A stretch of 9,255 nucleotides of DNA from JAWOGN01 sp046496815 (GTDB lineage: Bacteria; Desulfobacterota; DSM-4660; Desulfatiglandales; Desulfatiglandaceae), in contig JAWOGN010000359.1 of NCBI GenBank assembly GCA_046496815.1, positions 1-9,255 on the forward strand. The letters run 5' to 3'. The position numbers and the translations under genes are program-made. Shown in pieces: positions 1 to 5,445 of this stretch (its first letter is position 1; every line of letters starts with the position of its first letter). Below the pieces are notes generated by a model. The model made no database searches, had not been told where the DNA came from, and saw only the letters and a program-made list of their open reading frames with translations.

Positions 1-1
1 A

Positions 2-568
2 AATAGAATCTTTTACACCATGATTCCGGCGATGGTTTTCGTAGCGGCCTTTTCTTTTTTTGCGGCTTCGGCTTGGGCCGAAGGATCACCTCGTCCGTGC
101 GAGCTGTATACACAGGCGGACGCGGAAGCCCTTTTCAGCGAGAATGTCTCCGCCGGTGTGATGCGTCAGAGCATGCTTCCCGCGGGTGAGACCTGCCGAT
201 ACACCTTCAAGAAAAACGGAGGCGTATTCGGGGTCACGGTCAAGGTATCGACGACCCAGGCCATACGCGAGGAAGGCATCAACGACTCCGCGGAAGATGT
301 CTTCAATCGGCAGACGAAAGCGCGGAAGTCAAGCGCACATGCGGCGAAGAAATTCAAGGAGGTTCAGGGTCTGGGCCGTGGCGCTTTCTGGGACGGAAAT
401 GCCCTGCGGGTGCTGAAGGGGGACGTTCTGGTCATCATTACCGTCCATTCGGTGCTGGAGGGTTCCTTCAGCAACCGGGAAGCCATGGACGCCGCCCATG
501 AAAAGCAGAATCTCACGCTCTCCCGAAAGGTTGCCGAGACCGTGCTGTCAAGATGGGTTGATTCGTAA
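2..568 (+). CDS. Exported protein of unknown function, probably 5'-truncated by the window edge
   Basis: I do not recognise a specific function. Counting from the ATG at 20, residues 1-20 form a hydrophobic signal segment ending in a good cleavage site (ASAWA, then EGSP), so the mature protein should be periplasmic or exported. Two cysteines follow (C27 in PCELYT and C59 in CRYTF) and could form a disulfide. A GLGRGAFWDG stretch (117-126) followed by LRVLKGDVLVIITV (129-142) resembles small extracytoplasmic proteins of the CxLxT / DUF3558-like kind, but this is only a resemblance. The ATG at 20 has no visible Shine-Dalgarno sequence and gives a signal peptide with no positive N-region. The frame stays open to base 2 and adds NRIFYT, which would supply an arginine, so the true start is probably just outside the window. 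It faces the catabolic operon and shows no functional link to it. Confidence 0.7.
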   Translation, partial: NRIFYTMIPAMVFVAAFSFFAASAWAEGSPRPCELYTQADAEALFSENVSAGVMRQSMLPAGETCRYTFKKNGGVFGVTVKVSTTQAIREEGINDSAEDVFNRQTKARKSSAHAAKKFKEVQGLGRGAFWDGNALRVLKGDVLVIITVHSVLEGSFSNREAMDAAHEKQNLTLSRKVAETVLSRWVDS

Positions 569-615
569 AACCCTGTCCACATAAGGCCGTATATCGGTAT
601 CTGTTGCCAAAATGA

Positions 616-644
616 AGGTTGAGCGGTTTTTTTCCGCTCAACCT
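616..644. terminator. Hairpin between convergent genes, likely bidirectional terminator
   Basis: A perfect 11-bp stem (AGGTTGAGCGG at 616-626 and its complement at 634-644) encloses a loop of seven T. It lies in the 88-bp gap between the stop of the plus-strand exported protein gene (568) and the stop of the last minus-strand gene (657), where a shared terminator is expected. Neither side has a classic long U-tract; the minus-strand side is followed by TCATTTTGG and the plus-strand side by GTTGAAACAG. Intrinsic termination is therefore plausible but may be inefficient, or the hairpin may mainly protect 3' ends. Confidence 0.6.
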
Positions 645-656
645 GTTGAAACAGCT

Positions 657-1235
657 CTATCTTAGACCATCCTCCATTTTGGCCTCTTCTTTCTTGAGAC
701 CCCCAATGCGGGGGTGCGGCCTTCCGCAATCCGTGACCACCAGCGCCACCACAATTTCGTCGGCCCGGGGTGCATCGTCAACCCGGATGGCCATCGCATC
801 GAAATGAGAACGGACAAAGGCCGCATCCTTGAAATTGATGGGCACATCAATCTCCGTTCCCATGCCGCCCACTTTCTTGGCTGACGGGATCAGGGACAAC
901 CCGCCCCCAACGGAATCACGAAAAGGTTTCCCCAGCTTTGGATGCAGTATCGCTGCCGCGTGCTCGCGCTCCCCGTTTTCACCAACGATGGCGGCCTTCC
1001 CGTAACTCTCCGCCTTTTCGACTGCGATTCCCAGGGCATCCACTGCCATTTTCCCGAGAATGCCCCCCAGCGCCTCTCCCACATCCATCAGCGGCGTCAG
1101 ATCCTCTACATATTTCCCCGCAAACGGGTTTTTGATGACCGCAATGGCAGCGGCCCGCTTCCCGGGAGGATCCATCTTACGATCCCCGTCCGAATGGATC
1201 TCCTCCAAAACCGTCACATATTTTCTCACTTCCAT
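657..1235 (-). CDS. AA_synth (DUF1185, 'amino acid synthesis') family protein, function unknown
   Basis: This 192-residue protein matches the AA_synth / DUF1185 family along its whole length as I recall the family: NPFAGKYVEDL (36-46), SYGKAAIVG (77-85), EHAAA (91-95), HPKLGKP (98-104), IPSAKKVGG (116-124), FVRSHFDAM (140-148) and GRPHPRIGG (171-179). The Pfam name is not backed by a demonstrated activity that I know of. There is no signal peptide or membrane segment, so it is a soluble cytoplasmic protein. The start is the ATG at 1235, because AAGGAGG sits 8 nt upstream; the GTG at 1244 overlaps that ribosome binding site and is unlikely. It is the last gene of the operon, 30 nt after the UPF0280 stop. 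Position suggests an accessory or hydrolytic role in heterocycle breakdown (inference). Confidence 0.85.
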   Translation of the reverse strand: MEVRKYVTVLEEIHSDGDRKMDPPGKRAAAIAVIKNPFAGKYVEDLTPLMDVGEALGGILGKMAVDALGIAVEKAESYGKAAIVGENGEREHAAAILHPKLGKPFRDSVGGGLSLIPSAKKVGGMGTEIDVPINFKDAAFVRSHFDAMAIRVDDAPRADEIVVALVVTDCGRPHPRIGGLKKEEAKMEDGLR

Positions 1236-1243
1236 TCCCAACA

Positions 1244-1250
1244 CCTCCTT
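1244..1250 (-). promoter_or_regulatory. Strong Shine-Dalgarno for the AA_synth gene
   Basis: Read on the minus strand this is AAGGAGG, 8 nt before the ATG at 1235. It decides the start in favour of that ATG, since the in-frame GTG at 1244 lies at its edge. Confidence 0.75.
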
Positions 1251-1265
1251 CAGCTTAAACTTGCG

Positions 1266-2126
1266 CTACCGATTCACAAGACAGTCCCGAAAAAACCGGG
1301 TCATGGCCACTTCCCCTTGTACCGCCACAAAAGCCCCGAAAATGATATCCTTGTCTATCAGTGCCTCCGCTCTTTTGATGGCATTCGAGACGGCCCGGAT
1401 TTTTTTCTCCTGCGCTAACTGCGCGACCTTCACGGTGACGGGCAATCCGACAAGGTCGGTTTCCGGCTCGATCTCCTCGGCCCGGCGTTGAATCACCCCG
1501 TCGTCGGTCACAAAGCTCGCATTCGCAATGGCTGTGGATGCCGCATCCGCCACAGAGGCGCTGCGGGCGATAACCGTCACGGCGGATGCGACACCCCGGG
1601 TCAGGCTTCTTCCACCGAAACCGCTCGTCGTTACCCCCCAGGATCCCGAACGCGAATCCAGCGCAATCACAACGGTAATATCCTGCCTGCCAACCTCCGG
1701 TCGAATCCCGACCCTGACCGAGGCGCCCCGCCTCAGTCTCACAGCCACGTCCCCGCCGTTGTCCACCACCACTTTGCTCATACCGCGCGCAAAGAGATAG
1801 TCGGCGACCGCATCGGCGATGGTGCCCGCGACCGCTGCCATGGGGGTGAGATCTTCATCGCCGACAGCCAAGACGCTCCGAACCATTTGGAGGCCCAAAG
1901 AATCCTCCAAATCCTTCGGAATTTCATCCATCCGTCGGCTTAATACTCCCCTCAGACGCGCAATTCGCTCCAGGTAGGTGAACGACGTCTCCGCGGCCTG
2001 AACGGCCGTCTCCCGCTGGGTGACTTTTCCCACGGCGGCGGAGATAACCAGCCGCATGGGACCGCATTCGGCCATCACCGCGCCGTCCGGCAGCATCTCG
2101 ATGGCCCTCTGATACGTCGGCGTCAT
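1266..2126 (-). CDS. UPF0280 family protein with ApbE-like (flavin transferase superfamily) signatures
   Basis: This is a 286-residue soluble protein. Motifs recalling ApbE FMN transferases appear in the right order: VVVDNGGDVAVRL (119-131, like the VNxGGDI motif), GVTTSGFGGRS (164-174, like GIATSGDY) and SAVTVIARSASVADAASTA (181-199, like SVTVIAxxxxxADALST), with D194 and T198 where ApbE places metal- and flavin-binding residues. It is shorter than typical ApbE (about 300-350 residues), lacks a lipoprotein signal peptide, and the N-terminal third differs, as expected for UPF0280. The ATG at 2126 lies 3 nt after the hnr stop, with only a weak Shine-Dalgarno, so translation is probably coupled to hnr. 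E. barkeri Hnr is reported to carry covalent flavin, so this neighbour may attach it (inference; activity not shown for UPF0280 as far as I know). Confidence 0.85.
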   Translation of the reverse strand: MTPTYQRAIEMLPDGAVMAECGPMRLVISAAVGKVTQRETAVQAAETSFTYLERIARLRGVLSRRMDEIPKDLEDSLGLQMVRSVLAVGDEDLTPMAAVAGTIADAVADYLFARGMSKVVVDNGGDVAVRLRRGASVRVGIRPEVGRQDITVVIALDSRSGSWGVTTSGFGGRSLTRGVASAVTVIARSASVADAASTAIANASFVTDDGVIQRRAEEIEPETDLVGLPVTVKVAQLAQEKKIRAVSNAIKRAEALIDKDIIFGAFVAVQGEVAMTRFFRDCLVNR

Positions 2127-2129
2127 GGA

Positions 2130-3647
2130 TCAATCAGCCACCGAGATCGGTTCCTTTGCGGTAAAGGGCCTCATGGCATGGAGGTGCCCCCCCATCTCTT
2201 CATAGTCCGTGAACGCCATGGTATACTCAATGGGGCAGATGGTCGCAGGCGTCGGCGTCCAGTAGAAAAAGTTTGTCTTGACCCTTCCCACGTCCACCAT
2301 AAAATTGATGCCGCCTCCGGGTAAGACATACGTCGGCGCGCCACCGACCGTCAAAACGGTCTTGCCGGCATGTACCGCCCGGGTCAACCTCACGGGATAC
2401 AGGGTGACGCCGGCCCGGGCGCTGCCCCCCGCGCCCCCCATGTAGACGGCGGAGACCCGGGACGGTTCACAAGCGGCGGAGATGGCCCCCAGTGCCTTCC
2501 CGGCTTTTTCCGTCAGCGAAATCTCGTGAAGCCCCCCGTCTGCGGCCAGTTCAAACAGACTTGCCTTTTGACCTGTCGTCTCGGTCACGAGGATGCGCAT
2601 TCCGACCCGAGCAATTCGTCGGTCAATCCCTGCGATCACATCCCGCGGATTTTGGATCGATGTGCCGCCCCATCCATCCCCATGGTCACCGAAATATCGG
2701 CCGGGGGTACTCTGCTGAAACTTGAGTCGGACCCCGGAAGGCTTTGCACCCACAAACCGGCCCGCTGCATGTTCACTCATCAAACTGGTCAGATGAGAAT
2801 CCAGAATGATCACCTCGTCCGCCGATTCCAGCAACAGCGGCGCAAACAGACCCAGTGTCGCGCTCCCACAACCCACTCTCATATTGTCGGGGCGTACCCC
2901 GTTGATCACCGGCTCCTTCCCCACCTGTACCTCAAGCCTGCTCCCTTCTTCGACGTTGAGCTTCACCGGCTTTTTGTTGGCGATATCGGTAATGGTTCTG
3001 GCCACAACCAGGCCGTCCTTGCCGGTCAGCAGGTTTACGCCCCCGATGGAGAGCATTTTGGAACCATATTGCTCCGTAACCACCAAGCCCACCTTTCGTT
3101 TACCGACCCGCACCGGTGCGCCCTCTTCACCGACAGGGACGTCGGTATCGATTTTAACGAGAATGCTGCTGTAGCTCAACGGCGCCTCGGTGACCACGGT
3201 GACCACATCCACATCATGCTTCCTGCCCCTGACAATGGCCGGTGCCGGTTTGCAATCCGGATAGGTCGTTCCCGCGCCGATGGCGGTAATCAACGGTCGC
3301 CGGATCGCCTCAGGAGAATCCTCCTTTACGACATCTGCAACCGAATCATAGGTATGGAGGGGAGTTACCCGCACAAGTTTTTCACCGGTATTTTTATATC
3401 GATGGCATGCGCCCAGATACCCGGACTTGATCCAACACCCAATGGGACACGCAGCACACTGCAGGGCCCCGTCAGCCGGCGCTGCGTCCCGTGCCAGGGC
3501 TTCCTGCTCGCAAACCCGTATGCATGCGCCGCAGTCGGTGCAGTTCTCTTCAATCACCGCCTTTTTCTTCACGAGGTGAACCGCACCCACCGGACAATCC
3601 CTGACGCAATATCCGCAGCCGATGCATTTTTCTAAGTCAACCTGCAT
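2130..3647 (-). CDS. hnr: 6-hydroxynicotinate reductase-like iron-sulfur flavoprotein
   Basis: Likely reduces 6-hydroxynicotinate to 1,4,5,6-tetrahydro-6-oxonicotinate with low-potential electrons (ferredoxin) in the cytoplasm. The 505-residue protein opens with a bacterial ferredoxin domain: C8-C11-C14-C18 and C36-C39-C42-C46, each CxxCxxCxxxC, enough for two [4Fe-4S] clusters. A further set, C64, C67, C71 and C81, could hold a third cluster; the E. barkeri enzyme is reported to contain two [4Fe-4S], one [2Fe-2S] and a covalent flavin. The long remainder is Hnr-specific, with glycine-rich stretches such as VGCGSATLG (258-266), GDHGDGWGG (320-328) and VYMGGAGGSA (401-410). The start ATG follows AGGAG at 8 nt. 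It lies 51 nt after the enamidase gene and 3 nt before the UPF0280 gene. Assignment rests on the ferredoxin-plus-unique-domain architecture, length and the adjacent enamidase; a related ring reductase with a different substrate is possible. Confidence 0.82.
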   Translation of the reverse strand: MQVDLEKCIGCGYCVRDCPVGAVHLVKKKAVIEENCTDCGACIRVCEQEALARDAAPADGALQCAACPIGCWIKSGYLGACHRYKNTGEKLVRVTPLHTYDSVADVVKEDSPEAIRRPLITAIGAGTTYPDCKPAPAIVRGRKHDVDVVTVVTEAPLSYSSILVKIDTDVPVGEEGAPVRVGKRKVGLVVTEQYGSKMLSIGGVNLLTGKDGLVVARTITDIANKKPVKLNVEEGSRLEVQVGKEPVINGVRPDNMRVGCGSATLGLFAPLLLESADEVIILDSHLTSLMSEHAAGRFVGAKPSGVRLKFQQSTPGRYFGDHGDGWGGTSIQNPRDVIAGIDRRIARVGMRILVTETTGQKASLFELAADGGLHEISLTEKAGKALGAISAACEPSRVSAVYMGGAGGSARAGVTLYPVRLTRAVHAGKTVLTVGGAPTYVLPGGGINFMVDVGRVKTNFFYWTPTPATICPIEYTMAFTDYEEMGGHLHAMRPFTAKEPISVAD

Positions 3648-3655
3648 TTAAGGCA

Positions 3656-3660
3656 CTCCT
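3656..3660 (-). promoter_or_regulatory. Shine-Dalgarno for the hnr-like gene
   Basis: Read on the minus strand this is AGGAG, 8 nt before the ATG at 3647, in the 51-nt gap after the enamidase gene. It supports that start and independent initiation on the polycistronic message. Confidence 0.65.
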
Positions 3661-3698
3661 GAGACTCCCCACTCGCGACCCTCTTACCTTTTCTTACT

Positions 3699-4865
3699 TC
3701 ATTCCTTCACAACCGTGGGCGCCGTTTTGGGTGGCGGCGTATTCCGACTCTTGGAAACGACGATTTCACCGTCCACCAAGACCATGCTCACGCCGGGATT
3801 GTCCCCCGCCGCAATGGCAGCCAGGGCATCCTTTCCCACGGAACCCATGGGCGAATCCATGATGACCAGATCCGCTTCCCTTCCCTCGGCAATCACACCC
3901 CGGTTCAATTTGTGGACCCGTGCGGTGTTTCCCGTCGCCATGCACAGGGCCTCTTCCGGTTTGATGGGCGTAAGGCCGGCGAGCTGATTGAGCACCCTCA
4001 AAACCCCCAGGGGAACAACCCCCGTACCGGAGGGCGCGTCGTTTCCGATGATGACTCGGTCCAATGCGTTCGCATCCACAATCATTTTCCCGGCCTCCAC
4101 AGTCACCCGGGGGTTTCCGCAATGCACGATTTCAAGCGCCAACCGGGTCTCATAGACCAGTTTCTTCACTTCCTCCATCGGGACCGCCGTGGGCCCGCCG
4201 TTGAGATGGGACACAATGTCCGGATCCGTCCGGATCACCATATCCGCTGTTACGACACTGCTTCCCGGAATAGAGGTCCCACCGGTGTGCATCATGACGG
4301 TCATACCCACTTTCTTTGCCCATTTCACCATCGGCGCTGCGTCTTCCGGGTTTTTCACGCTTCCCAATCCGATTTCTCCCACGGTCCGCACACCTTCCCG
4401 TGCCATTTCTTCAAAGTCCGCTTGGGTCAGGCCTTTTTCCAGAATCACCGCGCCCCCCACGACCTTGCAGCCACCCGGCCTGAAATTATTGAAGGATTTG
4501 GCCGCCAAAATCGCCAGCGCCTTTGTGCCGGCCGGATCCTTGGGCCTCCCCTGCAGATGAACTTCGCCCGCTGAGATGATGGTGGTCACGCCCCCATGGA
4601 CCTCGCTTTCCAGAAACCCCAGTTGATTTTGTCTGGAGGTGAAATCGCCCAAGATGACGTGACAATGGGAATCAATGAGGCCGGGCGTAACCGTGGTTCC
4701 GGCGCAATCGATAATGACCCGGGCCTCATTTTCATCCATATCCTGTAAATTTCCTACTTTCCTGATCACACCCCCATCGATCCAGAGCGCATCCGCTTGT
4801 AGAATGGGAGCCTCAATATCGCCGCTGACGAGCGTGCCGATATTCTTAAGTAACGTTTTTGGCAT
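3699..4865 (-). CDS. ena: Enamidase-like metal-dependent amidohydrolase (nicotinate ring opening)
   Basis: Expected reaction: hydrolysis of 1,4,5,6-tetrahydro-6-oxonicotinate to 2-formylglutarate and ammonia. The 388-residue protein is an amidohydrolase-superfamily TIM barrel with the flanking beta-sandwich at both ends. Metal ligands are visible: H67 and H69 (DSHCH), E164 (TVGEIGLG), H193 (MMHTGGTSIPG), H220 (VSHLNGGP) and D276 (IIGNDAPSGTG). From memory these positions coincide with those of the Fe/Zn enamidase of Eubacterium barkeri, where a glutamate rather than a carboxylated lysine bridges the metals. The N-terminus (KNIGTLVSGDI), HGGVTTIISAG (90-100), GRPKDPAGTKALAI (106-119), GGAVILEKGLT (137-147) and the tail SKSRNTPPPK (371-380) also look like that enzyme rather than dihydroorotase or hydantoinase. 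The start ATG follows GGGAGGG at 6 nt. It is separated from the Mo-hydroxylase genes by the repeat-flanked insert and followed by hnr. Confidence 0.88.
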   Translation of the reverse strand: MPKTLLKNIGTLVSGDIEAPILQADALWIDGGVIRKVGNLQDMDENEARVIIDCAGTTVTPGLIDSHCHVILGDFTSRQNQLGFLESEVHGGVTTIISAGEVHLQGRPKDPAGTKALAILAAKSFNNFRPGGCKVVGGAVILEKGLTQADFEEMAREGVRTVGEIGLGSVKNPEDAAPMVKWAKKVGMTVMMHTGGTSIPGSSVVTADMVIRTDPDIVSHLNGGPTAVPMEEVKKLVYETRLALEIVHCGNPRVTVEAGKMIVDANALDRVIIGNDAPSGTGVVPLGVLRVLNQLAGLTPIKPEEALCMATGNTARVHKLNRGVIAEGREADLVIMDSPMGSVGKDALAAIAAGDNPGVSMVLVDGEIVVSKSRNTPPPKTAPTVVKE

Positions 4866-4871
4866 GACTAT

Positions 4872-4878
4872 CCCTCCC
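4872..4878 (-). promoter_or_regulatory. Strong Shine-Dalgarno for the enamidase gene
   Basis: Read on the minus strand this is GGGAGGG, 6 nt before the ATG at 4865. The AT-richer stretch 4879-4933 upstream could hold a promoter (for example TAAAAT as a -10), but I see no convincing -35 partner and do not call one. Confidence 0.65.
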
Positions 4879-4933
4879 TATTTTAAACATTCAAAGGTTG
4901 CATTTATCTCATAAGGGTTTGTTTTGAAAGTTA

Positions 4934-4972
4934 AACGTCGAACATCGAACATCCAACGCCCAACATCGAATG
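4934..4972 (+). repeat. Left copy of 39-bp inverted repeat
   Basis: It starts AACGTCGAACATCG and ends CAACATCGAATG. Aligned with the reverse complement of 5402-5440, it matches at 33 of 39 positions without gaps by hand count. Internally it is itself a run of imperfect short units (GAACATC, GAACATC, CAACATC), resembling intergenic repeats often found next to four-helix-bundle genes in deltaproteobacteria. Confidence 0.8.
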
Positions 4973-5028
4973 AAAAAAACACCATACAGAACATTCAACC
5001 TGTCGAGAGCCTCCAGGTCGTGTGACGA

Positions 5029-5394
5029 TTATTTCCGTTTCTTTTCAGCCGTTTTGATACTTGTAACGAAAATTTTTATTAATTCTTCTGTTTCCTGTAA
5101 AATATCACTTATCAGTTCATTCTTCTTAATTAGTGGTACACGCTGAATAAGTCTTAACCATCTCTGGGTTTCCCGAAGTTCCTTTAATGAGATATGAAGC
5201 TTATGGATAAAGTCTCTTGGGGACTCCGCTGCCTGGGCTTCACCATGGTTTGGATAAGGTGAAGTTCCCGATCTTAACAATTGGCCCGCAACATGGTTAC
5301 CTGCTCTGGTATTTGGTAGCTGTTCAACGATCTCTATGATTCGCACCGAATACTCGAGCAGTCTTTCTTCCAGGTCGTATATCTGTTTCTTCAT
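5029..5394 (-). CDS. Four-helix-bundle protein (23S rRNA intervening-sequence protein family)
   Basis: This 121-residue protein matches the TIGR02436 / IVS-type four-helix-bundle family across its length: YDLEERLLEYSVRIIEIVEQLP (6-27, helix 1), NTRAGNHVAGQLLRSGTSPYPN (28-49, the family's most conserved stretch), GEAQAAESPRDFIHKL (51-66), then SLKELRETQRWLRLI (69-83) and a final helix around 93-115. The related fold is known in proteins encoded by insertions in 23S rRNA and in the bAvd accessory protein of diversity-generating retroelements, but no rRNA or reverse transcriptase is present. The biochemical role is unknown. GGGAG stands only 3 nt before the ATG, tighter than usual. The gene lies between inverted repeats inside the catabolic operon and is AT-richer than its neighbours, so it is probably an insert with no part in the pathway. 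Confidence 0.88.
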   Translation of the reverse strand: MKKQIYDLEERLLEYSVRIIEIVEQLPNTRAGNHVAGQLLRSGTSPYPNHGEAQAAESPRDFIHKLHISLKELRETQRWLRLIQRVPLIKKNELISDILQETEELIKIFVTSIKTAEKKRK

Positions 5395-5401
5395 CTTCTC
5401 C

Positions 5402-5440
5402 CATTCAACGTTGGATGTTGTATGTTCGATGTTCGATGTT
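5402..5440 (-). repeat. Right copy of 39-bp inverted repeat
   Basis: It starts CATTCAACGTTGGATG and ends GTTCGATGTT. It is the inverted partner of 4934-4972, with six mismatches in 39 positions. It lies between the start of the four-helix-bundle gene (5394) and the stop of the molybdopterin subunit gene (5446). Confidence 0.8.
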
Positions 5441-5445
5441 CATTT

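Larger units (their letters stand above)
4934..5440. mobile_element. Putative small repeat-bounded insert carrying a four-helix-bundle gene
   Basis: A 507-bp unit consists of a 39-bp repeat, about 430 bp holding one small gene, and the same repeat inverted. It begins 5 bp past the stop codon of the molybdopterin subunit and ends about 70 bp before the enamidase start, so it sits between genes of an otherwise compact operon. Base composition inside is visibly AT-richer than in the enzymes either side. No transposase is present and I could not identify a target-site duplication, so mobility would have to be passive or carried out in trans. Calling it mobile is inference; the boundaries are simply the repeat ends. 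Confidence 0.4.

Noticed and set aside
2370..3635. Plus-strand open frame of 421 codons
   Set aside because: Antisense shadow of the hnr-like gene; no motif, no ribosome binding site, and composition typical of a complementary-strand artefact.
3912..4574. Plus-strand open frame of 220 codons
   Set aside because: Antisense to the enamidase-like gene; histidine- and arginine-rich with no domain signature.
4879..4933. Possible promoter upstream of the enamidase gene
   Set aside because: A TAAAAT box exists, but no acceptable -35 element at the right distance was found by eye.
4934..5440. CRISPR array or 23S rRNA intervening sequence
   Set aside because: There are only two longer repeat copies, inverted rather than regularly spaced direct repeats, and no rRNA sequence flanks the gene.
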